A stretch of 64,000 nucleotides of DNA from the NCBI RefSeq assembly GCF_000761155.1, contig NZ_CP009533.1:3233001-3297000 (forward strand), read 5' to 3'. The position numbers were made by a program, and so were the translations under genes. The notes beneath the pieces were generated by a model. It saw only the letters and a program-made list of their open reading frames with translations, did not search any database and was not told the origin of the DNA. Shown here piece after piece: positions 38,309 to 46,855 of the stretch. This stretch comes from Pseudomonas rhizosphaerae (GTDB taxonomy: Bacteria > Pseudomonadota > Gammaproteobacteria > Pseudomonadales > Pseudomonadaceae). Every line of letters begins with the position of its first letter. The stretch's first letter is position 1.

Positions 38309-38526
38309 CATTACCCAGTTTCGGGAACCTTGGTACAGGCAGGCCGGGGATTCCCTCTTTACACCGCGACTCCAGCCAAGGCTGGAACACCGCACAACTG
38401 TTTTGGGGACCTTGGTACAGGCAGGCCGGGACTCCCCTTCTTTACACCGAAACACCTGGCCGCAAGCCAAGTGTTCCACCCCGCTTGGGGGGCTCCGGTA
38501 CAGGCAGGCCGGGGTCCCCTCTTTTA
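38309..38526 (+). ncRNA. nrsZ: NrsZ-like nitrogen-regulated small RNA
   Basis: A predicted RNA of about 218 bases with three repeats of the core GGTACAGGCAGGCCGGG (38332, 38414, 38497), 82-83 bases apart. Each core is enclosed in a stem: GGGAA...TTCCC (38323-38355), GGGGA...TCCCC (38405-38437) and GGGG...CCCC (38487-38519), each followed by a pyrimidine tract; the last, with CTCTTTTA, looks like the terminator. The linkers also pair (CCAGCC/GGCTGG at 38372-38385). Position just after ntrC, sigma54 promoter, NtrC box and three similar stem-loops match NrsZ of P. aeruginosa, which acts on rhamnolipid-dependent swarming there. Exact ends are inferred. Confidence 0.8.
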
Positions 38527-38964
38527 TTGCTCGCGCAGCTCGATGGTGGTTTGCCAGCGCCCTTCGAGCTGTACCCCGCGCCATTGCATCTGCAAAGGGC
38601 GCGCCGCCACCGCCGTCAGCAACAACCCCTCATCACTGCGCTGAATGCGCCAGCTCACCGGCTTGCCGCCCACCAGCAAACGCCCGCTGGCCGGCGCGCC
38701 GGTCGCATCGAACAGCATTGCCACCGTGCCCTCTACTACTTCGCTGTGCACTCGGGGCTCGTCGTTAAACCACAACACCAACCCGTCGCGGTGTACTTCG
38801 ATGTTGTCCAGCCGTGCAGGATCGGGATTGGCCAGGCGGCCGATCATCAATCCAATCAGCAGGCCCACGATCGCCAGCGAGCCCAAAACCCGTGGCCACA
38901 GTTGCGAACGCTCGCCCGGATCAGGAGTAGAATGCTGCCCGTCCTTCAGTTCGGTGCCGCGCAT
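38524..38964 (-). CDS. Small inner-membrane-anchored protein of unknown function
   Basis: 146 residues. A polar N-terminus is followed by one membrane helix (LGSLAIVGLLIGLMIG, about 27-42), then a periplasmic beta-rich domain with FNDEPRVHSEVVEGTVAMLF and WRIQRSDEGLLLTAVAARPL. I do not recognise the family. Its position between ntrC and trmL corresponds to the hypothetical gene next to NrsZ in P. aeruginosa. Its ATG and that of trmL share the same CATG, and its stop abuts the U-tract of the sRNA. Confidence 0.75.
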   Translation of the reverse strand: MRGTELKDGQHSTPDPGERSQLWPRVLGSLAIVGLLIGLMIGRLANPDPARLDNIEVHRDGLVLWFNDEPRVHSEVVEGTVAMLFDATGAPASGRLLVGGKPVSWRIQRSDEGLLLTAVAARPLQMQWRGVQLEGRWQTTIELREQ

Positions 38965-39418
38965 GTTTCACGTGATCCTTTTTCAACCAGAGATTCCGCC
39001 CAATACGGGCAACATTATCAGGCTGTGTGCCAACAGCGGTTGTGCCTTGCACCTGATAGAGCCGATCGGCTTCGAGCTGGACGACAAGCGCTTGCGTCGG
39101 GCAGGTCTCGATTACCACGAATACGCCACCTTGCAGCGCCATGTCGACCTGGCTAGCTGCCTGGAAAGCCTGGGGCAGCCACGGGTGTTCGCGTTCACCA
39201 CCAAGGGTTCGCGACCCTTCCATGATGCCAGCTTCGCGAAGGGCGATGCGTTCCTGTTCGGCCCGGAAAGCCGTGGGCTGCCGGCCGAGGTGCTGGATGC
39301 GCTGGACAGCCAGCACAAGCTGCGCCTGCCGATGCGCGAAGGGTGCCGCAGTTTGAATCTGTCCAATACCGTGGCGGTCGCGGTTTATGAAGCCTGGCGA
39401 CAGCTGGGGTTTGAGTAG
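38963..39418 (+). CDS. trmL: tRNA (cytidine/uridine34-2'-O)-methyltransferase TrmL
   Basis: 151 residues opening MFHVILFQPEIPPNTGNIIR, the family N-terminus. A minimal SPOUT enzyme with the knot motifs LFGPESRGLP and LNLSNTVAVAVYEAW that bind S-adenosylmethionine. It methylates the wobble ribose of certain leucine tRNAs. No clear Shine-Dalgarno sequence precedes the start. A long in-frame extension upstream is antisense to the membrane-protein gene and not used. Confidence 0.94.
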   Translation: MFHVILFQPEIPPNTGNIIRLCANSGCALHLIEPIGFELDDKRLRRAGLDYHEYATLQRHVDLASCLESLGQPRVFAFTTKGSRPFHDASFAKGDAFLFGPESRGLPAEVLDALDSQHKLRLPMREGCRSLNLSNTVAVAVYEAWRQLGFE

Positions 39419-39425
39419 GGCTTGA

Positions 39426-39550
39426 GGGCCTCTTCGCGGGCAGAGCCCGCTCCCACAGGGTAATGCTGCAACCTTTAGAGGTGGGCTTGACCTGTGGGAG
39501 CGGGGCGGGCGGCGAGCTCTATGCCCGCTAAAGGGCCTGCCCGCTCCCAC
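39426..39550. repeat. REP hairpin cluster between trmL and secB
   Basis: GGGCCTCTTCGCGGGCAGAG with its inverted CCCGCTCCCACA end at 39426-39460, and further units at 39491-39550 (CCTGTGGGAGCGGGGCGGGC; GCCCGCTCCCACA). They lie between convergent trmL and secB. Confidence 0.8.
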
Positions 39551-39578
39551 AAAAAAAGCGCCCCGAAGGGCGCTTTTT
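39551..39578. terminator. Bidirectional terminator between trmL and secB
   Basis: AAAAAAAGCGCCC-CGAA-GGGCGCTTTTT: a GC-rich stem with A and T tracts on both sides, 20 bases from the secB stop. It serves the secB operon and can also stop transcription from trmL. Confidence 0.88.
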
Positions 39579-39597
39579 GCTCACGGCACGGCAATGC

Positions 39598-40080
39598 TTA
39601 CTGCGGCGTAGGCGCTTCGCCCGATTCCTGCATGCGTTGCAGTTCCTGCGCGTAAAGCATGTCGAAGTTCACCGGGGCGAGCATCAGCGCCGGGAACGAA
39701 CCGCGGGTCACCAGGCTGTCCAGGGTCTCGCGGGCGTAAGGGAACAGGATGTTGGGGCAGAATGCGCCGAGCGTGTGGCTCATCGAGCCTTCGTCCAGGC
39801 CCTTGATCAGAAAGATACCGGCCTGTTGCACTTCAGCGATGAACGCGACTTCTTCACCATTCTTGACCGTAACCGACAGGGTCAGCACGACTTCGTGGAA
39901 GTCACCTTCCAGGCCTTTCTGGCGGGTATTCAGGTCCAGGGAAACGCTGGGTTCCCACTGCTGACGGAAGATCGCCGGGCTTTTCGGGGCCTCGAACGAC
40001 AGGTCACGCACGTAGATGCGCTGCAGCGAGAACTGCGGTTCGTTTTCGGCGGCAGCGCCATTGTTCGCTTGGTCGGTCAT
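39598..40080 (-). CDS. secB: Protein-export chaperone SecB
   Basis: 160 residues with a polar N-terminal stretch, then [20 protein letters not shown], the start of the SecB fold. The conserved acidic patch region and the helix near [19 protein letters not shown] are present, as is the C-terminal SecA-contact tail. A cytosolic tetramer that keeps preproteins unfolded and passes them to SecA. Last gene of the rhodanese-grxC-secB group. Confidence 0.97.
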   Translation of the reverse strand: MTDQANNGAAAENEPQFSLQRIYVRDLSFEAPKSPAIFRQQWEPSVSLDLNTRQKGLEGDFHEVVLTLSVTVKNGEEVAFIAEVQQAGIFLIKGLDEGSMSHTLGAFCPNILFPYARETLDSLVTRGSFPALMLAPVNFDMLYAQELQRMQESGEAPTPQ

Positions 40081-40125
40081 CGCAGATCCTTGTGATCTTC
40101 AGAGGTGTGGGGGTAAGGAGGCCGG

Positions 40126-40380
40126 TCAGGCCTTCAGCAACGCGTCCAGCTTGCCGGCGCGCTCGAGGGCGAACAGATCGTCGCAGCCGCCGACGTGCAG
40201 GTCGCCGATCCAGATCTGGGGCACCGATGTACGGCCGGCCTTGGCGGCCATCTCGCGACGCAGCTCGGACTTGCCGTCGACCTTGATCTCGGTGAACTGC
40301 ACCTTCTTGCTTTCCAGCAGGTACTTGGCCCGCGAGCAATACGGGCAGTAGTCACTGGAGTACACGACGATCGATTTCAT
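40126..40380 (-). CDS. grxC: Glutaredoxin GrxC
   Basis: 84 residues. The dithiol active site CPYCSRAK lies near the N-terminus; SVPQIWIGD carries the cis-proline and GGCDDLFALE the glutathione-binding GG. A cytosolic thiol-disulfide reductant. It lies between the rhodanese-like gene, one base away, and secB, the widespread secB-grxC linkage. Confidence 0.96.
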   Translation of the reverse strand: MKSIVVYSSDYCPYCSRAKYLLESKKVQFTEIKVDGKSELRREMAAKAGRTSVPQIWIGDLHVGGCDDLFALERAGKLDALLKA

Positions 40381-40381
40381 G

Positions 40382-40795
40382 TCACTTCACCACGGGCAGG
40401 TTGTCGGCACGCCAGCTCGATACGCCGCCGGCCAGCTTGGCGGCGGTGTGGCCGGCCTTGACCAGTTCGGCACAGGCAGTACCGGCGTGCTGGCCGATGG
40501 CGTCGACCACGATCAGGGTCTTGCCCTTGTATTTTTCCAGCTCGCCGATACGGGTCGCCAGCTTGTCCTGGGGAATGCTCAATGCGCCCACGATGTGGCC
40601 GGCGGCATAGTCCTTCTTGTTGCGGATATCCACGACGACGCCCTGCTCGCTGTTGACCAGAGCGGTCAGCTCACGGGGGCTGAGGCTTTTGGCACCCTTG
40701 CTCATTTCCAGCATGATCAACATGACCAGCAGGACCACGAACGCGGTCACGAGCAGATAGTGATTTGTGGCGAATTCAATCAGGTGAGCAACCAT
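40382..40795 (-). CDS. Membrane-anchored rhodanese-like protein lacking the catalytic cysteine
   Basis: 137 residues. An N-terminal membrane helix (YLLVTAFVVLLVMLIMLEM) is followed by a rhodanese domain (VVVDIRNKKDYAAGHIVGAL). At the active-site loop, where rhodaneses have cysteine after the fourth strand, the sequence reads LIVVDAIGQHAGTA, so aspartate replaces cysteine and sulfurtransferase activity is unlikely. It is the counterpart of E. coli YibN, encoded beside grxC and secB there too. A role at the membrane is open. Confidence 0.88.
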   Translation of the reverse strand: MVAHLIEFATNHYLLVTAFVVLLVMLIMLEMSKGAKSLSPRELTALVNSEQGVVVDIRNKKDYAAGHIVGALSIPQDKLATRIGELEKYKGKTLIVVDAIGQHAGTACAELVKAGHTAAKLAGGVSSWRADNLPVVK

Positions 40796-40826
40796 CAGCG
40801 GGTTCCAGGGCGTTAAAATGTCGGCC

Positions 40827-40854
40827 AGTATACACAGCCGCCAAGTCCGGCCAA
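40827..40854 (-). promoter_or_regulatory. Candidate sigma70 promoter of the rhodanese-grxC-secB operon
   Basis: On the minus strand, TTGGCC (40854-40849), a 16-base spacer and TATACT (40832-40827), about 30 bases ahead of the rhodanese start. Divergent from gpmI. Confidence 0.4.
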
Positions 40855-41012
40855 AGCCCGCCGGACGGAACCGCTCGGCATCATTGCGGGTCTGTGATGG
40901 TTGTTCTTGCGCTTGTGGTGAAATAAACCGCCATGATTCGTCACGCAGGCCCGCAATGCCCTAAAATGCCGGGCTTCTCCTGAATGCTCTTCTGACATAG
41001 CGAGTGGGATCC

Positions 41013-42548
41013 ATGACAGCCACGCCCAAACCCTTGGTCCTGATCATCCTCGATGGTTTCGGTCACAGTGAAAACCACGAGTACAACGCGGTCTATTCGG
41101 CTCGCAAGCCGGTGCTCGATGCACTCATGGCACGCCAGCCCAACGGCTTGATCTCGGGGTCGGGCATGGATGTCGGCCTGCCCGACGGGCAGATGGGCAA
41201 CTCGGAAGTCGGCCACATGAACCTGGGCGCCGGGCGTGTGGTTTACCAGGATTTCACCCGCGTGACCAAGGCCATCCGCGATGGCGAGTTCTTCACCAAC
41301 CCGACCATTTGCGCGGCGGTCGACAAGGCCGTGGCGGCGGGCAAGGCGGTGCACTTCATGGGCCTGCTGTCCGACGGTGGCGTGCATAGCCACCAGGACC
41401 ACCTGGTGGCCATGGCCGAACTGGCCGCCGGTCGCGGCGCGCAGAAGCTCTACCTGCACGCCTTCCTCGATGGCCGCGACACACCGCCCAAGAGCGCGCA
41501 GGCGTCGCTTGAGCTGATGGACGCGACCTTCGCCCGCCTCGGCCACGGCCGCACTGCCAGCCTGATCGGGCGTTACTTCGCCATGGATCGCGACAACCGC
41601 TGGGATCGCGTCAGCGCGGCGTACAACCTGATCGTCGATGGCGCATCGGAATTTCATGCCGCCACTGCCGTGCAGGGTCTGCAGGCCGCCTACGAGCGCG
41701 GCGAGAGCGACGAATTCGTCAAGGCCACTACGGTAGGCGAGCCTGTTCGCGTGGAAGACGGCGACGCCGTGATCTTCATGAATTTCCGCGCCGACCGCGC
41801 GCGCGAACTCAGCCGCGTGTTCGTCGAAGACGACTTCAGCGATTTCCCACGCAACCGCCAGCCCAAGCTGGCCGGCTACGTGGGCCTGACCCAATACTCG
41901 GCGAAAATCCCGGCACCGGCGGCATTCGCCGCTACCGGCCTGAACAACGTGCTGGGCGAGTACCTGGCGAAGAACGGCAAGACCCAACTGCGCATCGCCG
42001 AAACCGAAAAGTACGCCCACGTGACGTTCTTCTTCTCTGGCGGACGTGAAGAAGAATTCCCCGGTGAAGAACGCATCCTGGTGCCGTCGCCCAAAGTCGC
42101 GACCTACGACCTGCAACCGGAAATGAGCGCCCCGGAAGTGACCGACCGCATCGTCGAAGCCATCGAGCAGCAGCGCTACGACGTCATCGTGGTCAACTAC
42201 GCCAACGGCGACATGGTCGGCCACAGCGGCATCATGGCTGCGGCGATCCAGGCGGTGGAATGCTTGGACACCTGTGTGGGCCGTATCACCGCCGCACTCG
42301 ACAAAGTCGGTGGCGAAGCGTTGATCACCGCCGACCACGGCAACTGCGAGCAGATGGAAGATGTCTGCACCGGCCAGGCGCACACCGCGCACACCACCGA
42401 ACCGGTGCCGTTCATCTACGTCGGTCAGCGTGACGTCAAGGTACGCCCAGGCGGGGTGTTGGCCGACGTGGCGCCGACCATGCTCTGGCTGATGGGCCTG
42501 CCCAAGCCCGAAGAAATGACCGGCACTTCGATCCTGGTACAAGGCTGA
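41013..42548 (+). CDS. gpmI: 2,3-bisphosphoglycerate-independent phosphoglycerate mutase
   Basis: 511 residues from ATG at 41013; a GTG at 41004 in frame is less likely because GTGGGA around it serves as the ribosome-binding site. Alkaline-phosphatase fold: ILDGFGHSE gives the first metal aspartate, [15 protein letters not shown] the catalytic serine, and [11 protein letters not shown] further metal ligands. It interconverts 3- and 2-phosphoglycerate in glycolysis and gluconeogenesis. Confidence 0.97.
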   Translation: MTATPKPLVLIILDGFGHSENHEYNAVYSARKPVLDALMARQPNGLISGSGMDVGLPDGQMGNSEVGHMNLGAGRVVYQDFTRVTKAIRDGEFFTNPTICAAVDKAVAAGKAVHFMGLLSDGGVHSHQDHLVAMAELAAGRGAQKLYLHAFLDGRDTPPKSAQASLELMDATFARLGHGRTASLIGRYFAMDRDNRWDRVSAAYNLIVDGASEFHAATAVQGLQAAYERGESDEFVKATTVGEPVRVEDGDAVIFMNFRADRARELSRVFVEDDFSDFPRNRQPKLAGYVGLTQYSAKIPAPAAFAATGLNNVLGEYLAKNGKTQLRIAETEKYAHVTFFFSGGREEEFPGEERILVPSPKVATYDLQPEMSAPEVTDRIVEAIEQQRYDVIVVNYANGDMVGHSGIMAAAIQAVECLDTCVGRITAALDKVGGEALITADHGNCEQMEDVCTGQAHTAHTTEPVPFIYVGQRDVKVRPGGVLADVAPTMLWLMGLPKPEEMTGTSILVQG

Positions 42549-42551
42549 CCC

Positions 42552-43847
42552 ATGCTCCGCACCCTGATGTTCCTGACCCTGACCTGCCTGCTCGGCCCGG
42601 CCTTCGCCGACGAGCGCGCGCAAACCCAGCAGCAGATCGACGCCACCCGCAAAGACATCGCCGAGCTGCAGAAAACCCTTGGCAAGGTGCAGGCAGAAAG
42701 ATCCGGGGTGCAGAAAGAGCTGCGCACGACCGAAACCGAGATGGGCAAGCTGGAAAAGCAGGTGGAGGCCCTGCAAAAAGAACTAAAAAAGACTGAGGGC
42801 GAACTGGAGCGTCTGCATGGCGAAAAAGCCAAGCTCCAGGCCGCCCGGGTCGAACAGCAACGCCTCATTGCCATCCAGGCCCGTGCGGCCTATCAGAGCG
42901 GGCGCCAGGAATACCTGAAACTGCTGCTCAACCAGCAGAATCCGGAGAAGTTCGCCCGCACCCTGACCTATTACGACTACCTGAGCCAAGCCCGTCTGGA
43001 ACAGTTGAAGAATTTCAACCAGACCCTGCAGAAACTGGCCGGCGTGGAAAAGGACATCAACCTGCAGCAGGCTCAACTGCTGGTGCAGCAAGGCAATCTG
43101 GACAGCCAGCGCGAAGACCTCGACAAGGTGCGCAAGGAGCGTCAGGTCGCACTGGCCAAGCTCAACGACCAGTACAAGCAGGGCGACCAGAAGCTCCAGG
43201 CTCGCCAGCAGGACCAGGAAGACCTGGCCAAGGTGCTCAAGACCATCGAGGAAACCCTGGCGCGTCAGGCGCGTGAAGCCGAGGAAGCCCGGCAGAAGGC
43301 CCTGTTGGCGGCCCAAGAGGCTGAACAACGGCGCCAGCGTGAAGCGGCCGCCGCGGCCGCGACGCGAGAAGCGCCGGCACCGGCGCCTCAGACCCCTCGC
43401 GCACCGACCGGCCCATTGGTGTCCAGCAGTGGCGAGAGCTTCGGCGGCGCATTTGCCTCGGCGCGGGGAAAACTTCCATGGCCTGTCGATGGTCGACTGT
43501 TGGCACGCTTCGGGGAAACCCGCGGCGACGATGTGCGCACCAAATGGGACGGTGTCATGATCAGCGCCCCGGCCGGCAGCCAGGTGCATGCGGTGCATGG
43601 GGGCCGCGTGGTGTTCGCCGACTGGTTGCGCGGCGCCGGGCTTCTGGTCATTCTCGACCATGGCAATGGCTACCTCACCCTGTACGGTCACAACCAGACC
43701 CTGCTCAAATCGGCCGGCGACGTGGTCAAGGCCGGTGATGCCATCGCCACCGTAGGTACCAGCGGCGGGCAGAGCACGCCAGCGCTGTATTTTGCAATAC
43801 GCCAGCAAGGCAAACCCACCGACCCCTCACAGTGGTGTCGGGGGTGA
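42552..43847 (+). CDS. envC: EnvC-like murein hydrolase activator
   Basis: 431 residues, three bases after gpmI. Signal peptide (MLRTLMFLTLTCLLGPAFA), a long coiled coil (about 25-250), an Ala/Pro linker, and a C-terminal LytM domain (about 315-431). The LytM zinc ligands are altered: RFGETRGDD in place of HxGxD, and ALYFAIR in place of HxHFE, so the domain is probably catalytically inactive, as in E. coli EnvC. EnvC activates cell-wall amidases AmiA and AmiB at the division site through FtsEX. Followed by ctpA. Confidence 0.9.
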   Translation: MLRTLMFLTLTCLLGPAFADERAQTQQQIDATRKDIAELQKTLGKVQAERSGVQKELRTTETEMGKLEKQVEALQKELKKTEGELERLHGEKAKLQAARVEQQRLIAIQARAAYQSGRQEYLKLLLNQQNPEKFARTLTYYDYLSQARLEQLKNFNQTLQKLAGVEKDINLQQAQLLVQQGNLDSQREDLDKVRKERQVALAKLNDQYKQGDQKLQARQQDQEDLAKVLKTIEETLARQAREAEEARQKALLAAQEAEQRRQREAAAAAATREAPAPAPQTPRAPTGPLVSSSGESFGGAFASARGKLPWPVDGRLLARFGETRGDDVRTKWDGVMISAPAGSQVHAVHGGRVVFADWLRGAGLLVILDHGNGYLTLYGHNQTLLKSAGDVVKAGDAIATVGTSGGQSTPALYFAIRQQGKPTDPSQWCRG

Positions 43848-43909
43848 TTGGCGCAGTCGTTCAAAAGCAGCCCTTCAAGGCGCGAACCCGTATCAGGAGT
43901 CTGTTAGAC

Positions 43910-45235
43910 ATGCCGCATCTGTCCCGCCTTACCTCGCTGGCCCTGACGATCGCCATGGCCGCCGCCGCGCCTGCAGTGGTCGCCGCCGATCTGGCCCCCC
44001 AGCCTGTCCGGGCAGGCGGTGCGGCGCCGGCCGCCGCGCCGTTGCCACTCGACGAGCTGCGTACCTTCGCCGAGGTGATGGACCGCATCAAGGCGGCCTA
44101 TGTCGAGCCTGTGGATGACAAGACCCTGCTGGAGAACGCCATCAAGGGCATGCTCAGCAACCTCGACCCGCACTCGGCCTACCTGGGCCCTGAAGACTTC
44201 CAGGAGTTGCAGGAAAGCACCAGCGGCGAGTTCGGCGGCCTGGGCATTGAGGTGGGCAGCGACAATGGCATGATCAAGGTGGTCTCGCCCATCGACGACA
44301 CGCCCGCCTCCAAGGCCGGCATCGAAGCGGGCGACCTGATCGTCAAGATCAACAACCAGCCCACCCAGGGCCTGAGCATGACTGAAGCCGTCGACCTGAT
44401 GCGCGGCAAGCTCGGCGAGAAGATCACCCTGACCCTGGTGCGCGACGGCGGCACGCCCTTCGACGTGACCCTGGCCCGCGCCACCATCCAGGTCAAGAGC
44501 GTCAAGGCCCAGTTGCTGGAAAACGGCTATGGCTACCTGCGCATCACCCAGTTCCAGGTCAAGACTGGCGAAGAAGTCGGCAAGGCCCTGGCGAAACTGC
44601 GCAAAGACAACAACGGCAAGCTCAAGGGGCTGATCCTCGACCTGCGCAACAACCCCGGCGGTGTGCTGCAAAGCGCCGTGGAAGTGGCCGACCACTTCCT
44701 GACCAAGGGCCTGATCGTCTACACCAAGGGCCGCATCGCCAACTCGGAACTGCGCTTCTCCGCCGACCCGGCCGATGCCAGCGAGCGCGTGCCTCTGGTC
44801 GTTTTGATCAACGGCGGCAGCGCCTCGGCTGCAGAAATCGTCGCCGGTGCGCTGCAGGACCAGAAGCGCGGCATCCTCATGGGTACCGACAGCTTCGGCA
44901 AGGGCTCGGTACAGACCGTGCTGCCGCTCAACAACGATCGTGCCCTGAAGATCACCACGGCGCTGTATTACACGCCCAACGGCCGTTCGATCCAGGCCCA
45001 GGGCATCATTCCAGATGTCGAGGTGCGTCAGGGCAAGTTGACCCGCGATGCCGATACCGAAAGCTTCAAGGAAGCCGACCTGCAGGGCCATCTGGGCAAC
45101 GGCAACGGCGGCGCCGACCGACCTTCGGGCAAGGCCGTGATCGGCGCCCGCAAGGCCCGGCCACAGGACGACGACTTCCAGATCAGCCAGGCACTCAGCC
45201 TGCTCAAGGGCCTGAGCGTGACGCGCGGCAACTGA
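43910..45235 (+). CDS. ctpA: Carboxy-terminal processing protease CtpA (S41)
   Basis: 441 residues from ATG at 43910 with AGGAG nearby. Signal peptide (about 1-27), N-terminal helices with YVEPVDDKTLLENAIKGML, PDZ domain (GGLGIEVGSDNGMIKVVSPI), and the S41 protease core with catalytic serine in LINGGSASAAEI and lysine in GTDSFGKGSVQT. A periplasmic protease of the CtpA group; in P. aeruginosa CtpA degrades peptidoglycan cross-link hydrolases with lipoprotein LbcA. It follows the EnvC-like gene, so the pair concerns cell-wall turnover. Confidence 0.95.
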   Translation: MPHLSRLTSLALTIAMAAAAPAVVAADLAPQPVRAGGAAPAAAPLPLDELRTFAEVMDRIKAAYVEPVDDKTLLENAIKGMLSNLDPHSAYLGPEDFQELQESTSGEFGGLGIEVGSDNGMIKVVSPIDDTPASKAGIEAGDLIVKINNQPTQGLSMTEAVDLMRGKLGEKITLTLVRDGGTPFDVTLARATIQVKSVKAQLLENGYGYLRITQFQVKTGEEVGKALAKLRKDNNGKLKGLILDLRNNPGGVLQSAVEVADHFLTKGLIVYTKGRIANSELRFSADPADASERVPLVVLINGGSASAAEIVAGALQDQKRGILMGTDSFGKGSVQTVLPLNNDRALKITTALYYTPNGRSIQAQGIIPDVEVRQGKLTRDADTESFKEADLQGHLGNGNGGADRPSGKAVIGARKARPQDDDFQISQALSLLKGLSVTRGN

Positions 45236-45236
45236 C

Positions 45237-45992
45237 ATGGGCCGCGTCCTGTTGCTCGCCATGCTGCTGTTGACTGCCGGACCCGTCCTCGCCGGGCCGG
45301 CATACCTGACCCTGATCATCGACGACCTGGGCCAGTCGCCCGCGCGAGACAGCCGCACCCTCGCCCTGCCCGGCCCTGTCACCCTGGCGATCATGCCCGA
45401 CACCCCGCATGCCGCGGATTTTGCCCGTCAGGCGCACAAGGCCGGCAAGACCGTGATGGTGCACATGCCGATGGACCCAGCGACTGGCCCGTTCGCCTGG
45501 CGTCCCGATATGCCCGCCAGTGGATTGCTCGGCCGCCTGCAGGCCGCTTTGCGGGCCGTGCCGTATGCCGCCGGCCTGAACAATCACGAGGGCAGCCGCA
45601 TGACCTCGCAGCCTGAAGCCATGGCCCTGTTGATGAACGAGCTGCAGCAGCACGGCATGTTCTTCGTCGACAGCCGCACCAGCGCCGCCACCGTGGCCGC
45701 CGCCAAGGCTCAGAGCATTGGCCTGGCCAGCTTGTCGCGAGATGTTTTCCTGGATGACACGCGCACCGTCGAGGCCATCGCCGGCCAGCTTGAAAAGGCC
45801 ATTGCCCTGGCGCACAAGCAGGGCACCGTGGTGATCATCGGCCACCCCTATCCACAGACCCTGGAAGTGCTGGAGCGCGAGCTACCGCGCTTGAAGGCCA
45901 GGGGAGTCGAATGGATACCGGTCCGGCAGATGATCGGCGAGCGCGGCAACCGCGCCACCGCCGCCCACGGCAAGGGTGGCATCTACCACTGA
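45237..45992 (+). CDS. Divergent polysaccharide deacetylase family protein (YibQ-like)
   Basis: 251 residues, two bases after the ctpA stop. Signal peptide (MGRVLLLAMLLLTAGPVLA), then a NodB-like barrel: YLTLIIDDLGQSPARDS with the metal aspartates, VMVHMPMDP, GLNNHEGSRMTS with a histidine, FFVDSRTSAA and TVVIIGHPYPQTLEVL. The YibQ family is encoded with EnvC and Ctp in many gammaproteobacteria. The substrate is unknown; a cell-wall glycan is the natural guess. Confidence 0.87.
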   Translation: MGRVLLLAMLLLTAGPVLAGPAYLTLIIDDLGQSPARDSRTLALPGPVTLAIMPDTPHAADFARQAHKAGKTVMVHMPMDPATGPFAWRPDMPASGLLGRLQAALRAVPYAAGLNNHEGSRMTSQPEAMALLMNELQQHGMFFVDSRTSAATVAAAKAQSIGLASLSRDVFLDDTRTVEAIAGQLEKAIALAHKQGTVVIIGHPYPQTLEVLERELPRLKARGVEWIPVRQMIGERGNRATAAHGKGGIYH

Positions 45993-46009
45993 CTGGTATC
46001 TGCCGGGTG

Positions 46010-46768
46010 TCATAGATAATCGGCGAACACCCGATCGACCACGCCTTCGCGGCGCATGTCGTCGAGCGCCCGTTGCAGGCGGTCCACTACCTCCTGCGGC
46101 GTCTCCTTGTTCAGCGCCAGGTACAATTCGGCACTGTTGAAGCGCAGCACCGTCTTGAGCCCGGTAACCCCTTCCAGGCGTGCCAGGTAGCGACCGGCCG
46201 GGTCGCCCGTGGCCCACAGGTCGATCTGCCCGCCCAGCAATTTGCCCGCGTTGTCCTGGTCGCGCAGGGCGACGATCGGGCGCATGTCGCGCTCGGCCAG
46301 GCTCTGCGCAATGGCGTCGCCTTTATAGGCGCCGATCCGGTAGGGCCGAGCCTGATCGAGGGTTTCCAGCGTGATCGGGCTGTCTGCGCGGGCCAGCATG
46401 ATCCAGTCGTCCGGACCCAGCGGGCCGACCCATTTGAAGGCCTTCTCGCGTTCGGGCAGGCGTGCAGTGACGAATACGCCATAGCCCGGATTGCTCAGGG
46501 CCAGCTTGTAGATGCGGTCCCAGGGAAAGCGCAGGGTCATGCTGTAGGGAATGCCGGCACGTCGGTACATTTCCCGCACCAGCTCGGTAGCGATGCCGCG
46601 AATATTGTCTTCCTGGGCGAAGTTCTTGTCGTTGCTGGCCATGTTGTAGGGCGGAAAGTTCTCGGTCAGCAACACCATCGAGTATCCCGCCGGGATCTCG
46701 GCGCGCACGGCACTGCCGCCGAACAGAGCAGCACAGAAGACGAAGGCGAGAAAAGCGCGGTCGAGCAT
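46010..46768 (-). CDS. Orphan periplasmic SBP_bac_3 binding protein
   Basis: 252 residues. Signal peptide (MLDRAFLAFVFCAALFGGSA), then a type II binding-protein fold: MVLLTENFPPYNMA, GIATELVREMYRRAGIPYSM, GVFVTARLPEREKAFKWVGP, and AEIYLALNKETPQEVVDRL in the form AELYLALNKETP. No permease or ATPase is adjacent. Stand-alone members of this family are common in pseudomonads and some feed sensor proteins. It follows the Pil-Chp genes in the same orientation. Confidence 0.85.
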   Translation of the reverse strand: MLDRAFLAFVFCAALFGGSAVRAEIPAGYSMVLLTENFPPYNMASNDKNFAQEDNIRGIATELVREMYRRAGIPYSMTLRFPWDRIYKLALSNPGYGVFVTARLPEREKAFKWVGPLGPDDWIMLARADSPITLETLDQARPYRIGAYKGDAIAQSLAERDMRPIVALRDQDNAGKLLGGQIDLWATGDPAGRYLARLEGVTGLKTVLRFNSAELYLALNKETPQEVVDRLQRALDDMRREGVVDRVFADYL

Positions 46769-46855
46769 TACGAGGTCCCAGCAGCAATGACAATGGCCAG
46801 AGTGCCGGGCGCACCGAGCGCTGTAAAGCTCTGCAACGATTACGCGACAACCTGT

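Noticed and set aside
38222..38584. A 120-codon minus-strand frame across the three-repeat region
   Set aside because: The repeats are better explained as stem-loops of an sRNA with sigma54 promoter and terminator; the frame contains repeated CLYQG/CTK peptides only because the RNA core repeats.
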